A stretch of DNA of 6,135 nucleotides, from positions 1-6,135 of the forward strand of contig DPIB01000159.1 in assembly GCA_003522805.1 (NCBI GenBank). Direction: 5' to 3'. Each line of letters starts with the position of its first letter. Position 1 is the stretch's first letter. The notes under the pieces were generated by a model. The model was not told the origin of the DNA. It worked only from the letters and a program-made list of their open reading frames with translations, and searched no databases. Made by a program: the position numbers and the translations under genes. Below are positions 1 to 6,135 of the stretch, one piece after another. This stretch comes from Fervidobacterium sp. (GTDB taxonomy: Bacteria > Thermotogota > Thermotogae > Thermotogales > Fervidobacteriaceae).

Positions 1-866
1 ACGACGGCAATACGATATCCAATGATTTAGTAAAGCGGCTTGGTAAGTATTGTGATATGGTGCGTATCTGTCCAGAATTGGAGATCGGGCTTGGTGTGCC
101 TCGTGAACCTATAGATGTCTTTTCTACAGGTGGCGAACTAAGGCTAATGAACAAGAGTTGCACGATCGATTTGACTGAGAAGATGGTTAATTTCTCAAAG
201 GACTTTGCAACCTCTCTATCACAAGATGTGATCAACGGCATGATATTGAAGGCAAAATCCCCATCTTGTGGTCTGCGTGATGCGAAGTTGTATGGTTCAA
301 ATGGTCGAGTTGTGTCGAAGACTTATGGACTTTTTGCAAGGGAAATGGTGGAAAATTTTCCAGATTTACCTATCGAAAGCGAGATGAGGCTGAACGATAG
401 TCGACTTAGATTTGATTTTCTCTCTTCCATCTTTGCACTTGCAAGGTTTAGAAATGTTAGCACGAAAAGTGAGTTAATAGATTTTCAGCAACGGTACAAG
501 TTCTTTATCCTTGCAAAAAACGAAAGGGTTATGCGAGAGATGGGAAAAATCGCCGCACAAAAAGGTTTTGATCAGAAAATAAAAGATGATTACATGAGAT
601 TGCTAATGAGAGCTTTGAAAACACCTATGAAGAAAACAAGCGCAATCAATACTTTATTACATATGTACGGGTTTTTCAAAGATTTATTGACAAGTGAGGA
701 GAAGGCCTATTTCATGGACCTACTGGAAGGGTACAAAGATGGCTTGGTAACACTTCAGACGATAAATGCAGTTCTAAAGTCGTGGGCTATAACTTACAAG
801 ATCGAATATGTAAAAAATCAAGCTTTCTTCGAGCTATACCCTGCTGAGTTGGAACCTGTCGAATAA
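1..866 (+). CDS. RudS-like tRNA 4-thiouridine desulfidase: TudS (DUF523) domain fused to DUF1722; 5' end missing
   Basis: The reading frame is open to the left edge: 18 codons (from base 3) precede the first in-window ATG at 57 and read as normal TudS/DUF523 sequence (DGNTISNDLVKRLGKYCD). The true start is therefore upstream, probably about 15-25 codons away, and the ATG at 57 is internal. Counting from that ATG, the TudS domain covers about residues 1-120, with RICPELEIGLGVPREP at 3-18, the SPSCG motif (Cys71) at 68-72 and LPIESEMRLND at 104-114. The DUF1722 domain covers about 140-265. Family members bind a [4Fe-4S] cluster through three conserved cysteines. Cys5 and Cys71 are seen here; the third would lie in the missing N-terminal CLLG-type motif. 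Proteins with this exact fusion (RudS) remove sulfur from s4U in tRNA, with TudS catalytic and DUF1722 helping to bind tRNA. That function is inferred from architecture, and several usual DUF1722 histidines look replaced. The gene converges on dacB with an 11-nt gap and no visible terminator. Confidence 0.85.
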   Translation, partial: DGNTISNDLVKRLGKYCDMVRICPELEIGLGVPREPIDVFSTGGELRLMNKSCTIDLTEKMVNFSKDFATSLSQDVINGMILKAKSPSCGLRDAKLYGSNGRVVSKTYGLFAREMVENFPDLPIESEMRLNDSRLRFDFLSSIFALARFRNVSTKSELIDFQQRYKFFILAKNERVMREMGKIAAQKGFDQKIKDDYMRLLMRALKTPMKKTSAINTLLHMYGFFKDLLTSEEKAYFMDLLEGYKDGLVTLQTINAVLKSWAITYKIEYVKNQAFFELYPAELEPVE

Positions 867-885
867 TATCAATAATATCAATAAT
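862..885. repeat. Short tandem repeat of a 9-nt unit across two convergent stop codons
   Basis: The unit AATAATATC occurs at 862-870 and 871-879 and is followed by a partial copy, AATAAT, at 880-885. The repeat supplies the TAA stop of the plus-strand RudS-like gene (864-866) and the TGA stop of dacB on the minus strand (878-880), and it fills the whole 11-nt gap between them. It does not fold into a GC-rich hairpin with a U-tract, so it does not look like an intrinsic terminator. It is probably a replication-slippage product; chance in AT-rich sequence is the alternative. Confidence 0.7.
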
Positions 886-2074
886 TGTTCCAGACGTATC
901 TGATTATCTCGTCATGATAGGCGGTAACTATGTAAGTTGGTGTTATGAAGTTGTTGACCATTATGCAAAATGCAACCCTTTTACCAGTTTTTGTTATCAT
1001 TATTCCAGCTATATTGGAAACTTTCTGTAGTGTTCCTGTCTTTGCATACGCAGTTATATCTTTTAGTCTGCCTTCCATCGTACCTTCTTTACCAGACGTT
1101 GCAAGTGTGGAGATGAATCCATTGAATCCGTCATAGTTTTTGTACGCATATACAAGCGTTTGGGCCAACATATACGGGGTCAATAGATTGTATGTGGATA
1201 AGCCACATGCATCATTTATCTTGAATGGGTAGTATTCGCCAAATAATTTCTTCACGAAATCATTCAATACCTTCTGTGAGTTATATATGCTGCCGTATCC
1301 GTAGACCCTGAGCCCGACGGTGCGTAGGATCTGCTCAGCATATGAATTACTGCTGTACTTATTTGCAACGCTTATCAAATTTTTCAACGGGACTGATTTC
1401 ATCACGATATATTCCCTGTAACTAGAGGAAAGTTTGCCTACGATAACACTCCCAGTGACTTTGATGCCGTAACTGTTGAGCACTTTCCGAAAGTTGTTTC
1501 CAAAGTTTATTGCCACTGCGTCTGTGTCGTATGGCGAGAAAGTATTCGTGTTTTCCTTTAGGATGAGTGCATCAATACTAGGATTTTTGTAGTCCCATTC
1601 CCATCCCACTCCCCATCTTTCTTTCGAGAAGAATGAGTTGTCTATTACTATGTTTCCATCTATCTCCTTGACACCATCGAGCACAAATCTTCTTAGATTT
1701 TCTTTGAGTATGTCAACACTCATCGAGGGGTCTCCGTTACCTTTTATCACGACGTTACCTTTCAGGGTGGGAGAGATGTTGCCTCTTGGAACGTAGATGG
1801 TCGTTGTGTAAGTAAATTGTGGCCCAAGAACCTCCCATGCAACAAGTGTAGAAACTACCTTTGTTAATGATGCTGGGACAAAAAGTGTGTGCTCGTTATA
1901 CTGAACAAGTGTCTTACCACTATCGATATCTACAAAATACGCCCCTACATATGAACCTTGAGGTGCATTTGATGTAATGATGGAATACACTCCTTGAGAC
2001 AATACCAACAAAGGAGTTAGGATAAAAATTAAAAGAAGCCATTTATTCAATGACCTTGTGTATACTCTGGACAC
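878..2074 (-). CDS. dacB: D-alanyl-D-alanine carboxypeptidase/endopeptidase, PBP4 type (peptidase family S13)
   Basis: This is an exported penicillin-binding protein of the PBP4 class. It removes the terminal D-Ala from peptidoglycan stem peptides and can cut D-Ala-meso-DAP cross-links. An N-terminal hydrophobic segment (about residues 11-30, basic residues before it) is a signal peptide or anchor, placing the enzyme outside the cytoplasmic membrane. The three active-site motifs are intact: SLTK at 69-72 (nucleophile Ser69, Lys72), SSN at 241-243 within KYSSNSYAEQ, and KTG at 345-347 within YAKTGTL. Also typical are DACGLSTYNLLTP (288-300) and SGKEGTMEGRL (327-337). At 398 residues it is shorter than E. 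coli PBP4 (477), mostly because the insert between SxxK and SxN is reduced. The GTG start at 2074 directly follows an in-frame TAG, so nothing longer is possible, and it overlaps birA by 32 nt. A TTG at 2050 would give a 390-residue protein with a cleaner signal peptide and an 8-nt overlap. It is the last gene of the minus-strand cluster. Confidence 0.93.
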   Translation of the reverse strand: MSRVYTRSLNKWLLLIFILTPLLVLSQGVYSIITSNAPQGSYVGAYFVDIDSGKTLVQYNEHTLFVPASLTKVVSTLVAWEVLGPQFTYTTTIYVPRGNISPTLKGNVVIKGNGDPSMSVDILKENLRRFVLDGVKEIDGNIVIDNSFFSKERWGVGWEWDYKNPSIDALILKENTNTFSPYDTDAVAINFGNNFRKVLNSYGIKVTGSVIVGKLSSSYREYIVMKSVPLKNLISVANKYSSNSYAEQILRTVGLRVYGYGSIYNSQKVLNDFVKKLFGEYYPFKINDACGLSTYNLLTPYMLAQTLVYAYKNYDGFNGFISTLATSGKEGTMEGRLKDITAYAKTGTLQKVSNIAGIMITKTGKRVAFCIMVNNFITPTYIVTAYHDEIIRYVWNNY

Positions 2075-2756
2075 CTATTACTTTACCCCCTATGTCTATA
2101 TATAGCATGTCGTCTGAAATCTTTAGAACAGTTCCTTCAACAGTTTCACCTTCGTTGTTAACTTTGATTTTTTCGCCTTCTCTAGGAACTAAGTGTTTTT
2201 TCCATATCTTTGTTATGTTCTCCGGTTCATTTCTGTAGCTTATCAGAAGGTTCCATGCATGTTTGTTTATCTCGTCGAGTAGATACGTTATCTTCACTTT
2301 TTTCTTTACAATATCTTTGAGTACGATTGCTGATTGTTTCAGCTCCTCTGGAATTTCGTTGTTGACATTCATGCCTATACCTATCACTATCGCAACAACC
2401 CTATCATTTAGTGAAACACTCTCAGCAAGTATACCACACAATTTCTTGTCATTGTAGTAAATATCATTTGGCCATTTTATATATGCCTTAACTCTCAATT
2501 TATTTAGTACTTCGATTATCGCTATTGAGAAGATTTTCGTATAAACATGGAGATTGACATGAATCTTAGGTTTGAATAAGACTGAGTACCATAACCCACC
2601 TTCCGGTGAATACCAGGTCCTCCCCATTCTTCCCTTACCTGCAGTTTGTTTAATTGCTACTACAATAGCTCCATCATGAAATGACTTGTAGTTCTTTTTA
2701 AGAAACTCGTTTGTGCTGTCCACTTCATATAGTACTTCAATCTCTTCTCCTATCAT
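2043..2756 (-). CDS. birA: Biotin-[acetyl-CoA-carboxylase] ligase, single-function (no HTH domain)
   Basis: This cytoplasmic enzyme activates biotin with ATP to biotinyl-5'-AMP and attaches it to a lysine of biotin-carrier domains in carboxylases or decarboxylases. The 237-residue protein starts directly in the catalytic domain: STN at 14-16, QTAGKGRMGRTW at 37-48 (the GRGRxGR-type adenylate-binding loop), KWPND at 94-98 with the conserved lysine Lys94, KLCGILAE at 105-112 and GIGMNVN at 126-132. An SH3-like C-terminal domain follows (about 190-237). The N-terminal winged-helix domain that makes E. coli BirA (321 residues) a repressor is absent, so this should be a ligase only. The ATG at 2756 has a good AAGGAG site 8 nt upstream. 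The gene lies 24 nt after murJ, and its 3' end overlaps the start of dacB. No biotin-carrier or biotin-synthesis gene is in the window, so its location reflects operon packing rather than pathway linkage. Confidence 0.95.
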   Translation of the reverse strand: MIGEEIEVLYEVDSTNEFLKKNYKSFHDGAIVVAIKQTAGKGRMGRTWYSPEGGLWYSVLFKPKIHVNLHVYTKIFSIAIIEVLNKLRVKAYIKWPNDIYYNDKKLCGILAESVSLNDRVVAIVIGIGMNVNNEIPEELKQSAIVLKDIVKKKVKITYLLDEINKHAWNLLISYRNEPENITKIWKKHLVPREGEKIKVNNEGETVEGTVLKISDDMLYIDIGGKVIGVQSIHKVIE

Positions 2757-2764
2757 CGTTTGCT

Positions 2765-2770
2765 CTCCTT
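2765..2770 (-). promoter_or_regulatory. Ribosome binding site of birA
   Basis: AAGGAG on the minus strand lies 8 nt before the ATG at 2756, in the 24-nt murJ-birA gap. It supports this ATG and a separately initiated birA within a polycistronic message. Confidence 0.8.
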
Positions 2771-2780
2771 TATTATTATT

Positions 2781-4211
2781 CTACCGCCTCTTTAGAAATG
2801 TCTTGAGCCTGTCCTTGAAGAAAATTGCTGAGAACAGTAAATAGACAACTGCTCCAAAACATGTTGAAACGATTGCCCAGATTCTGCGAGCTGATATCTG
2901 AGAAAAGAAGTAGGTAGAAATTCCCATGATGACCGATGAAATAAATATGTATATGATGTCTTTCTCGAACAGGTTCCTCTTCTTTTCTCTGAACAGAAGG
3001 TACAGAAAACCAATGATTCCAGCAACGCTTGTCGCAAGCGCAACACCTATAGGCCCATACTTCAATCCAACTAGTAGGTCAAGTATCACATTTACTATGG
3101 CAACGACCGTTGTCGCCTTTAGAGGATTTTTCATGTCTTTCACAGCGTGGCGCGCACGCGTCATGGTTGAGTAAACCCCATAGAATGGCAGACCGACTAC
3201 GTATGCACTGAGCACCTTGGCTGTCATTTCGGTATCTTTGGCAGTGAACTGACCATATTGGTAGAACAATCTGATGATAGGAACAGAGAGAACAACAAGT
3301 CCAACTGCTGCAGGTAATGTGAAGAATAGAGTCGATGTTATCCCATTCCTTAAATGGGATTGATAGTTTTCTCTGTCGTTGCTTATCGTTGAGAGTATTA
3401 CAGTTGCAACTGCCACACCAAAAAGGCCATACGGGAGCATGTAAAACCTTGATGCATACTGCAGATAAGAAACTCCACCACCCTGGCCACCGCTGTAATA
3501 CGAGACAACGTTTGTGTCAACTATACTGTTTATCTGTGAGATCGACATTGCTAAAAAACCAGGCCAAAAGTATTTCAAAAATTCTCCCAAATATTTGAAC
3601 GATATCTTTAGCTTGTGCCTTCTAAGAGGATATGCCAATGCCAAAAATGCGATAGCTTCACCTATTAAGAATCCCCAAGTTGGCGCATATATTCCAACGC
3701 CAGGTAGCGACATTGCGATGATGAGTACTATGTTCGGTATGATCGGTGTTAGTGCTGGGTAGAAGAACTTACCCCTCGTGTTTTCTATTGAATATGTGAT
3801 TGCCCACCAAAATATGAAGAGTATTGATGGCGCTGTTATCCTCGCAAGTTCCCTTATGAGCGCTTTTTCTTGATCAGATGCGCCAGAGCTGAATAGGTAT
3901 ATAACTATATCTGGATAAATCATCACTGCTGTAACTATGATGAGAAGTATCAATGTGAACCCTGTTAGTACGGATGATAGAAATTCATCTTTATCTTCTG
4001 ATTCACTGTATAATGGAACAAACGCAGATGTCATTGCCCCTTCACCAAAGACTCTCCTCAGAAAGAATGGAAAGAGTATGGCCACAAAATAGGCATCTGC
4101 TTGCCAAGATGTTCCGAATTTTGATGCCATCAGCATATCTCGAACAAGACCAAGAATTCGTGATAGGAACGTTGCTATGGCAAATGCTAGACTACTTGTC
4201 AAAACGCTCAT
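2781..4211 (-). CDS. murJ: Lipid II flippase MurJ (MviN/MVF family, MOP superfamily)
   Basis: MurJ flips the peptidoglycan precursor lipid II from the inner to the outer face of the cytoplasmic membrane. The 476-residue protein has a hydrophobic profile consistent with the family's 14 membrane helices; approximate segments are 6-25, 37-56, 82-106, 122-141, 152-170, 178-197, 214-235, 253-276, 291-312, 333-352, 363-383, 386-406, 417-437 and 443-464. The N-terminus carries the family signature FLSRILGLVRD (15-25). Cavity residues important in MurJ are present: Ser17, Arg18, Arg24, Asp25, Arg52 and Arg255. Their numbering agrees with that I recall for Thermosipho africanus MurJ, which supports both function and taxonomy. 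Other conserved stretches are FGEGAMTSAFVP (55-66) and LPYGLFGVAVATVILS (259-274). The ATG at 4211 has a strong GGAGGT site 9 nt upstream. The gene follows rny after 52 nt and precedes birA by 24 nt. With dacB it forms the cell-wall part of the cluster. Confidence 0.96.
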   Translation of the reverse strand: MSVLTSSLAFAIATFLSRILGLVRDMLMASKFGTSWQADAYFVAILFPFFLRRVFGEGAMTSAFVPLYSESEDKDEFLSSVLTGFTLILLIIVTAVMIYPDIVIYLFSSGASDQEKALIRELARITAPSILFIFWWAITYSIENTRGKFFYPALTPIIPNIVLIIAMSLPGVGIYAPTWGFLIGEAIAFLALAYPLRRHKLKISFKYLGEFLKYFWPGFLAMSISQINSIVDTNVVSYYSGGQGGGVSYLQYASRFYMLPYGLFGVAVATVILSTISNDRENYQSHLRNGITSTLFFTLPAAVGLVVLSVPIIRLFYQYGQFTAKDTEMTAKVLSAYVVGLPFYGVYSTMTRARHAVKDMKNPLKATTVVAIVNVILDLLVGLKYGPIGVALATSVAGIIGFLYLLFREKKRNLFEKDIIYIFISSVIMGISTYFFSQISARRIWAIVSTCFGAVVYLLFSAIFFKDRLKTFLKRR

Positions 4212-4220
4212 ATTACAAAG

Positions 4221-4226
4221 ACCTCC
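4221..4226 (-). promoter_or_regulatory. Ribosome binding site of murJ
   Basis: GGAGGT on the minus strand, 9 nt before the ATG at 4211, lies in the 52-nt rny-murJ gap. This gap (4212-4263) is the longest non-coding stretch in the window. It shows a TCAATGT direct repeat near its rny end, the second copy running into the rny stop codon, but no clear -35/-10 pair and no terminator hairpin. Confidence 0.85.
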
Positions 4227-4263
4227 AAAATCAAGAAGTTCTCAATGTATGGTATTTTCAATG

Positions 4264-5817
4264 TCACTTTGCATATGAAACAGATCTCTTTTCTCTTATT
4301 ACTACAACTTTGAGTACCCCGGGATATTGTAACTCGTTTTCGATCCTGACTGATATGTCGTGTGCCATCTTTTCTATCGTTGCATCATCTGTCTTATCTG
4401 GTTGGACGATGACTCTTATTTCTCTGCCCGCTTGTATTGCGTAGGCATTTTCAACATACTTGTAGCTCTTAGCAATCTCTTCGAGTTTCATGAGTCTCTT
4501 GATGTAGTTTTCAACATCCTCTCGTCTTGCCCCGGGCCTTGCAGCGGAGATGGCATCTGCAGCTGCTACTATGGCTGCTTCGGGTGTAATTGGTTCTTCC
4601 TCACCGTGGTGCGCCATTATCATGTTTATGATTTCATCCGTCTCACCATATCGTTTGAGCACTTCCGCACCTATGATCGTGTGAGAACCTTCAACTTCGT
4701 GGTCTATTGCCTTACCTATGTCGTGGAGTAATCCACCACGCTTTGCTTTGTCTACGTTGAGGCCTAATTCTGAGGCAAGTAGACCAGCTATCTGCGCAAC
4801 TTCTATGGAGTGCGACAGTACGTTTTGACCGTAGCTTGTCCTGAATTTCAGCCTTCCAAGCAATTTAAGTATTTCGGGATGCAGGCCACCAACTCCAACA
4901 GTTAAAACTGCATCTTGCCCTGCTTCCTTTATTTCCTTTTCTACTTCCACTTTTGATTTTTCGTACATCTCTTCTATTCTTGCAGGGTGTATCCTACCAT
5001 CCTGCACCAATTTTTCTATCGTCCTGCGCGCTATTTCTCTTCTTAGCGGGTTGAATGAACTTAGAGTGACCATTTCAGGTGTATCATCGATTATAAGGTC
5101 AACACCCGTTATCTTTTCAAATGTTCTGATATTCCTTCCTTCTCGCCCTATGAGTCGACCTTTCATGTCATCATTTGGAAGCGCAACAGTGCTGATCGTT
5201 ACCTCACCAACGTATTCTGGTGCGTACCTTTGGACTGCGTCGGTTATCACTTTCTTTGCATATTTATCAGCTTCATCCTCATAGCGTGATTTTATCTGTA
5301 CAAAGATCTTGGCGATCTCGTTTTCGTACTTTTCGCGTGCCTCTTGTAAGACAAGCTCTCTGGCCTGTTCATGCGTAATACCCGCAAGTTGTATGAATTT
5401 TTGCTGAATTTCTTTCTCTTTCTGCTCTATATCTTTAGACCTTGCCTCGAGTTCTATCTTCAAGTTTTCAACATAATTCTCACGCTTATCGATGAGTTCT
5501 TCTCTCTTAGTGATCATTTCTTCCCTTCTTAGAACTCTTTCTTCGATCTGCTTTATTTCTTCCTCTCTTCTTTTCTTTTCTTTCTCTAATTCTTCTCTTA
5601 TCTGGTGTGCTTCTTCACGAGCTTCGATTATCGTCTTCTTTTTTATCTCAGATGCTTCTTTTTCTGCATTCTTGATTATAGATTCTGCATCTTCCCTTGC
5701 CGTTTTTAGTTTCTTTTCTATGTTTTCTTCTGCTCTTTTTCTACCTACCGTAGTACCTATATAAATACCTACTGCAATACCACCAAGGAAGACAATTATA
5801 TATATTAAAAACTCCAT
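4264..5817 (-). CDS. rny: Ribonuclease Y (membrane-anchored endoribonuclease, KH and HD domains)
   Basis: RNase Y starts decay of many mRNAs by internal cleavage and acts at the cytoplasmic membrane, often as part of a degradosome-like assembly. The 517-residue length is normal for the family. Domains in order: one N-terminal membrane helix (about 3-21); a long Lys/Glu-rich coiled coil (about 27-195); a KH RNA-binding domain (about 205-270) with the [10 protein letters not shown] loop at 220-229; and an HD phosphohydrolase domain (about 330-425). The metal-binding set is visible: His336 in LSHSIEV, His365-Asp366 in LLHDIGK, His403-His404 in MAHHGEEE and Asp421 in [17 protein letters not shown] conserved C-terminal region ends in [11 protein letters not shown] (499-509). 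The ATG at 5817 has an optimal GGAGGTGA site 6 nt upstream and lies 2 nt after the recX stop, so coupled translation is likely. The biased base composition of 5400-5760 is explained by the Glu/Lys codons of the coiled coil. Confidence 0.98.
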   Translation of the reverse strand: MEFLIYIIVFLGGIAVGIYIGTTVGRKRAEENIEKKLKTAREDAESIIKNAEKEASEIKKKTIIEAREEAHQIREELEKEKKRREEEIKQIEERVLRREEMITKREELIDKRENYVENLKIELEARSKDIEQKEKEIQQKFIQLAGITHEQARELVLQEAREKYENEIAKIFVQIKSRYEDEADKYAKKVITDAVQRYAPEYVGEVTISTVALPNDDMKGRLIGREGRNIRTFEKITGVDLIIDDTPEMVTLSSFNPLRREIARRTIEKLVQDGRIHPARIEEMYEKSKVEVEKEIKEAGQDAVLTVGVGGLHPEILKLLGRLKFRTSYGQNVLSHSIEVAQIAGLLASELGLNVDKAKRGGLLHDIGKAIDHEVEGSHTIIGAEVLKRYGETDEIINMIMAHHGEEEPITPEAAIVAAADAISAARPGARREDVENYIKRLMKLEEIAKSYKYVENAYAIQAGREIRVIVQPDKTDDATIEKMAHDISVRIENELQYPGVLKVVVIREKRSVSYAK

Positions 5818-5819
5818 TA

Positions 5820-6135
5820 CTAATCACCTCCAAATCCTTGTCTATAGAGTTTTTCACGCCTCTTGTGCTCATCTAAGCCTTCCGTTATCTTTTCGATTAT
5901 TTCTTTTACGTCGACTTCCGAGACAACTTTTTTAATAGCATCTTCGATGATGTATTCATCAACGTGTAGTTGTCTCAATTCGTACCTTATTCTGAATGGT
6001 CCTTTGTTGTGTAACGTGAGACTATCATACGCATAGAGATATGCGAACTTTTCGTCATCTATGAACCCTTTTTCTCTTAACTTAGATACAGTATCTTGTA
6101 TCTCTTCTTCTCCATAACCTCTCTGTCTGAGCTTA
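5820..6135 (-). CDS. recX: Regulatory protein RecX, C-terminal part (5' end beyond window)
   Basis: RecX binds RecA filaments and limits RecA activity during recombination and the SOS response. Only the last 104 codons are visible, followed by a TAG stop at 5820-5822; the frame is open to the right edge. The visible fragment shows the alpha-helical repeats of the family. The first repeat includes [12 protein letters not shown] (1-12) and the hallmark GFIDDEKFA (23-31). The second includes [14 protein letters not shown] (45-58). The start of a third includes [11 protein letters not shown] (91-101). The chain ends at GGD just after the RGF-type motif, where many RecX proteins continue with another helix, so the third repeat appears cut short. 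The stop is 2 nt before the rny start. In related genomes recA lies near recX and rny, so recA may lie beyond the right edge; that is inference. Confidence 0.88.
   Translation of the reverse strand, partial: KLRQRGYGEEEIQDTVSKLREKGFIDDEKFAYLYAYDSLTLHNKGPFRIRYELRQLHVDEYIIEDAIKKVVSEVDVKEIIEKITEGLDEHKRREKLYRQGFGGD
5824..5831 (-). promoter_or_regulatory. Ribosome binding site of rny inside the 3' end of recX
   Basis: GGAGGTGA on the minus strand is a full anti-16S match, 6 nt before the rny ATG. It lies in the recX reading frame and supplies that protein's last residues, Gly-Gly-Asp. Ribosomes finishing recX would cover this site, which suggests coupling of the two genes. Confidence 0.9.

Noticed and set aside
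57..59. ATG at 57 as start of the RudS-like gene
   Set aside because: The frame is open to the left edge and the upstream codons read as TudS/DUF523 family sequence, so this Met is internal.
1205..1210. Cysteine in the DACGLS motif of DacB where E. coli PBP4 has serine
   Set aside because: As far as I recall, Cys at this place is common in S13 family members and it is not a catalytic residue.
2757..2800. TAGAAT-like -10 element before birA on the minus strand
   Set aside because: The only candidate -35 (AAGACA) is poor and the spacer is about 15 nt; the AT-rich 24-nt gap is enough to explain the match.
4212..4263. Possible internal promoter in the rny-murJ gap (TTGAAA on the minus strand)
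   Set aside because: No matching -10 element at 16-18 nt; the region only supports the murJ ribosome binding site and a small TCAATGT direct repeat.
3974..4444. Plus-strand open frame of 156 codons across the start of murJ and the end of rny
   Set aside because: It lies opposite two clearly identified genes, shows no recognisable motif and lacks a good ribosome binding site; it is an antisense shadow.
4360..4731. Plus-strand open frame of 123 codons inside rny
   Set aside because: Antisense to the conserved HD domain of RNase Y; its Cys/Tyr/Phe-rich composition is what the reverse of such coding sequence gives.
5400..5760. Strong purine/pyrimidine strand asymmetry that could suggest a triplex-forming or regulatory tract
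   Set aside because: Fully explained by runs of GAA, GAG, AAA and AAG codons in the RNase Y coiled coil.

Overview
The window looks like chromosomal core sequence from a member of the Thermotogae, most likely the Fervidobacterium/Thermosipho branch. Three things suggest this: moderately AT-rich DNA (about 40% G+C by eye in sampled lines), strong GGAGG-type ribosome binding sites, and a MurJ whose key cavity residues fall at the numbering I recall for Thermosipho africanus MurJ. A recX-rny junction also fits, because recA/recX/rny neighbourhoods are known in Thermotogae. The genus is inference from proteins and base composition; there is no rRNA in the window.

Layout: one gene on the plus strand (1-866, cut by the left edge) faces five tightly packed genes on the minus strand. 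The plus-strand gene is a TudS (DUF523) desulfidase domain fused to a DUF1722 domain. This is the RudS architecture, linked to removal of sulfur from 4-thiouridine in tRNA. The minus-strand genes, in transcription order from the right edge, are recX (cut by the right edge), rny (RNase Y), murJ (lipid II flippase), birA (biotin-protein ligase without a DNA-binding domain) and dacB (PBP4-type D-Ala-D-Ala carboxypeptidase/endopeptidase).

The gaps between the minus-strand genes are 2 nt (recX-rny), 52 nt (rny-murJ), 24 nt (murJ-birA) and an overlap of up to 32 nt (birA-dacB). They therefore read as one probable operon, with its promoter outside the window and no convincing internal promoter or terminator. 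Functionally it mixes recombination control (RecX), mRNA decay at the membrane (RNase Y), cell-wall precursor export (MurJ), peptidoglycan trimming (DacB) and protein biotinylation (BirA). The two cell-wall genes form the only obvious functional pair.

There is no intergenic stretch over 52 nt, and I see no RNA gene, mobile element, CRISPR array or prophage remnant. The window is mostly ordinary housekeeping sequence. The most interesting points are the RudS-like protein with its divergent DUF1722 half, the 9-nt tandem repeat spanning the two convergent stop codons, and the RecX C-terminus built from the Shine-Dalgarno sequence of rny. I did not find a convincing new multi-gene system.
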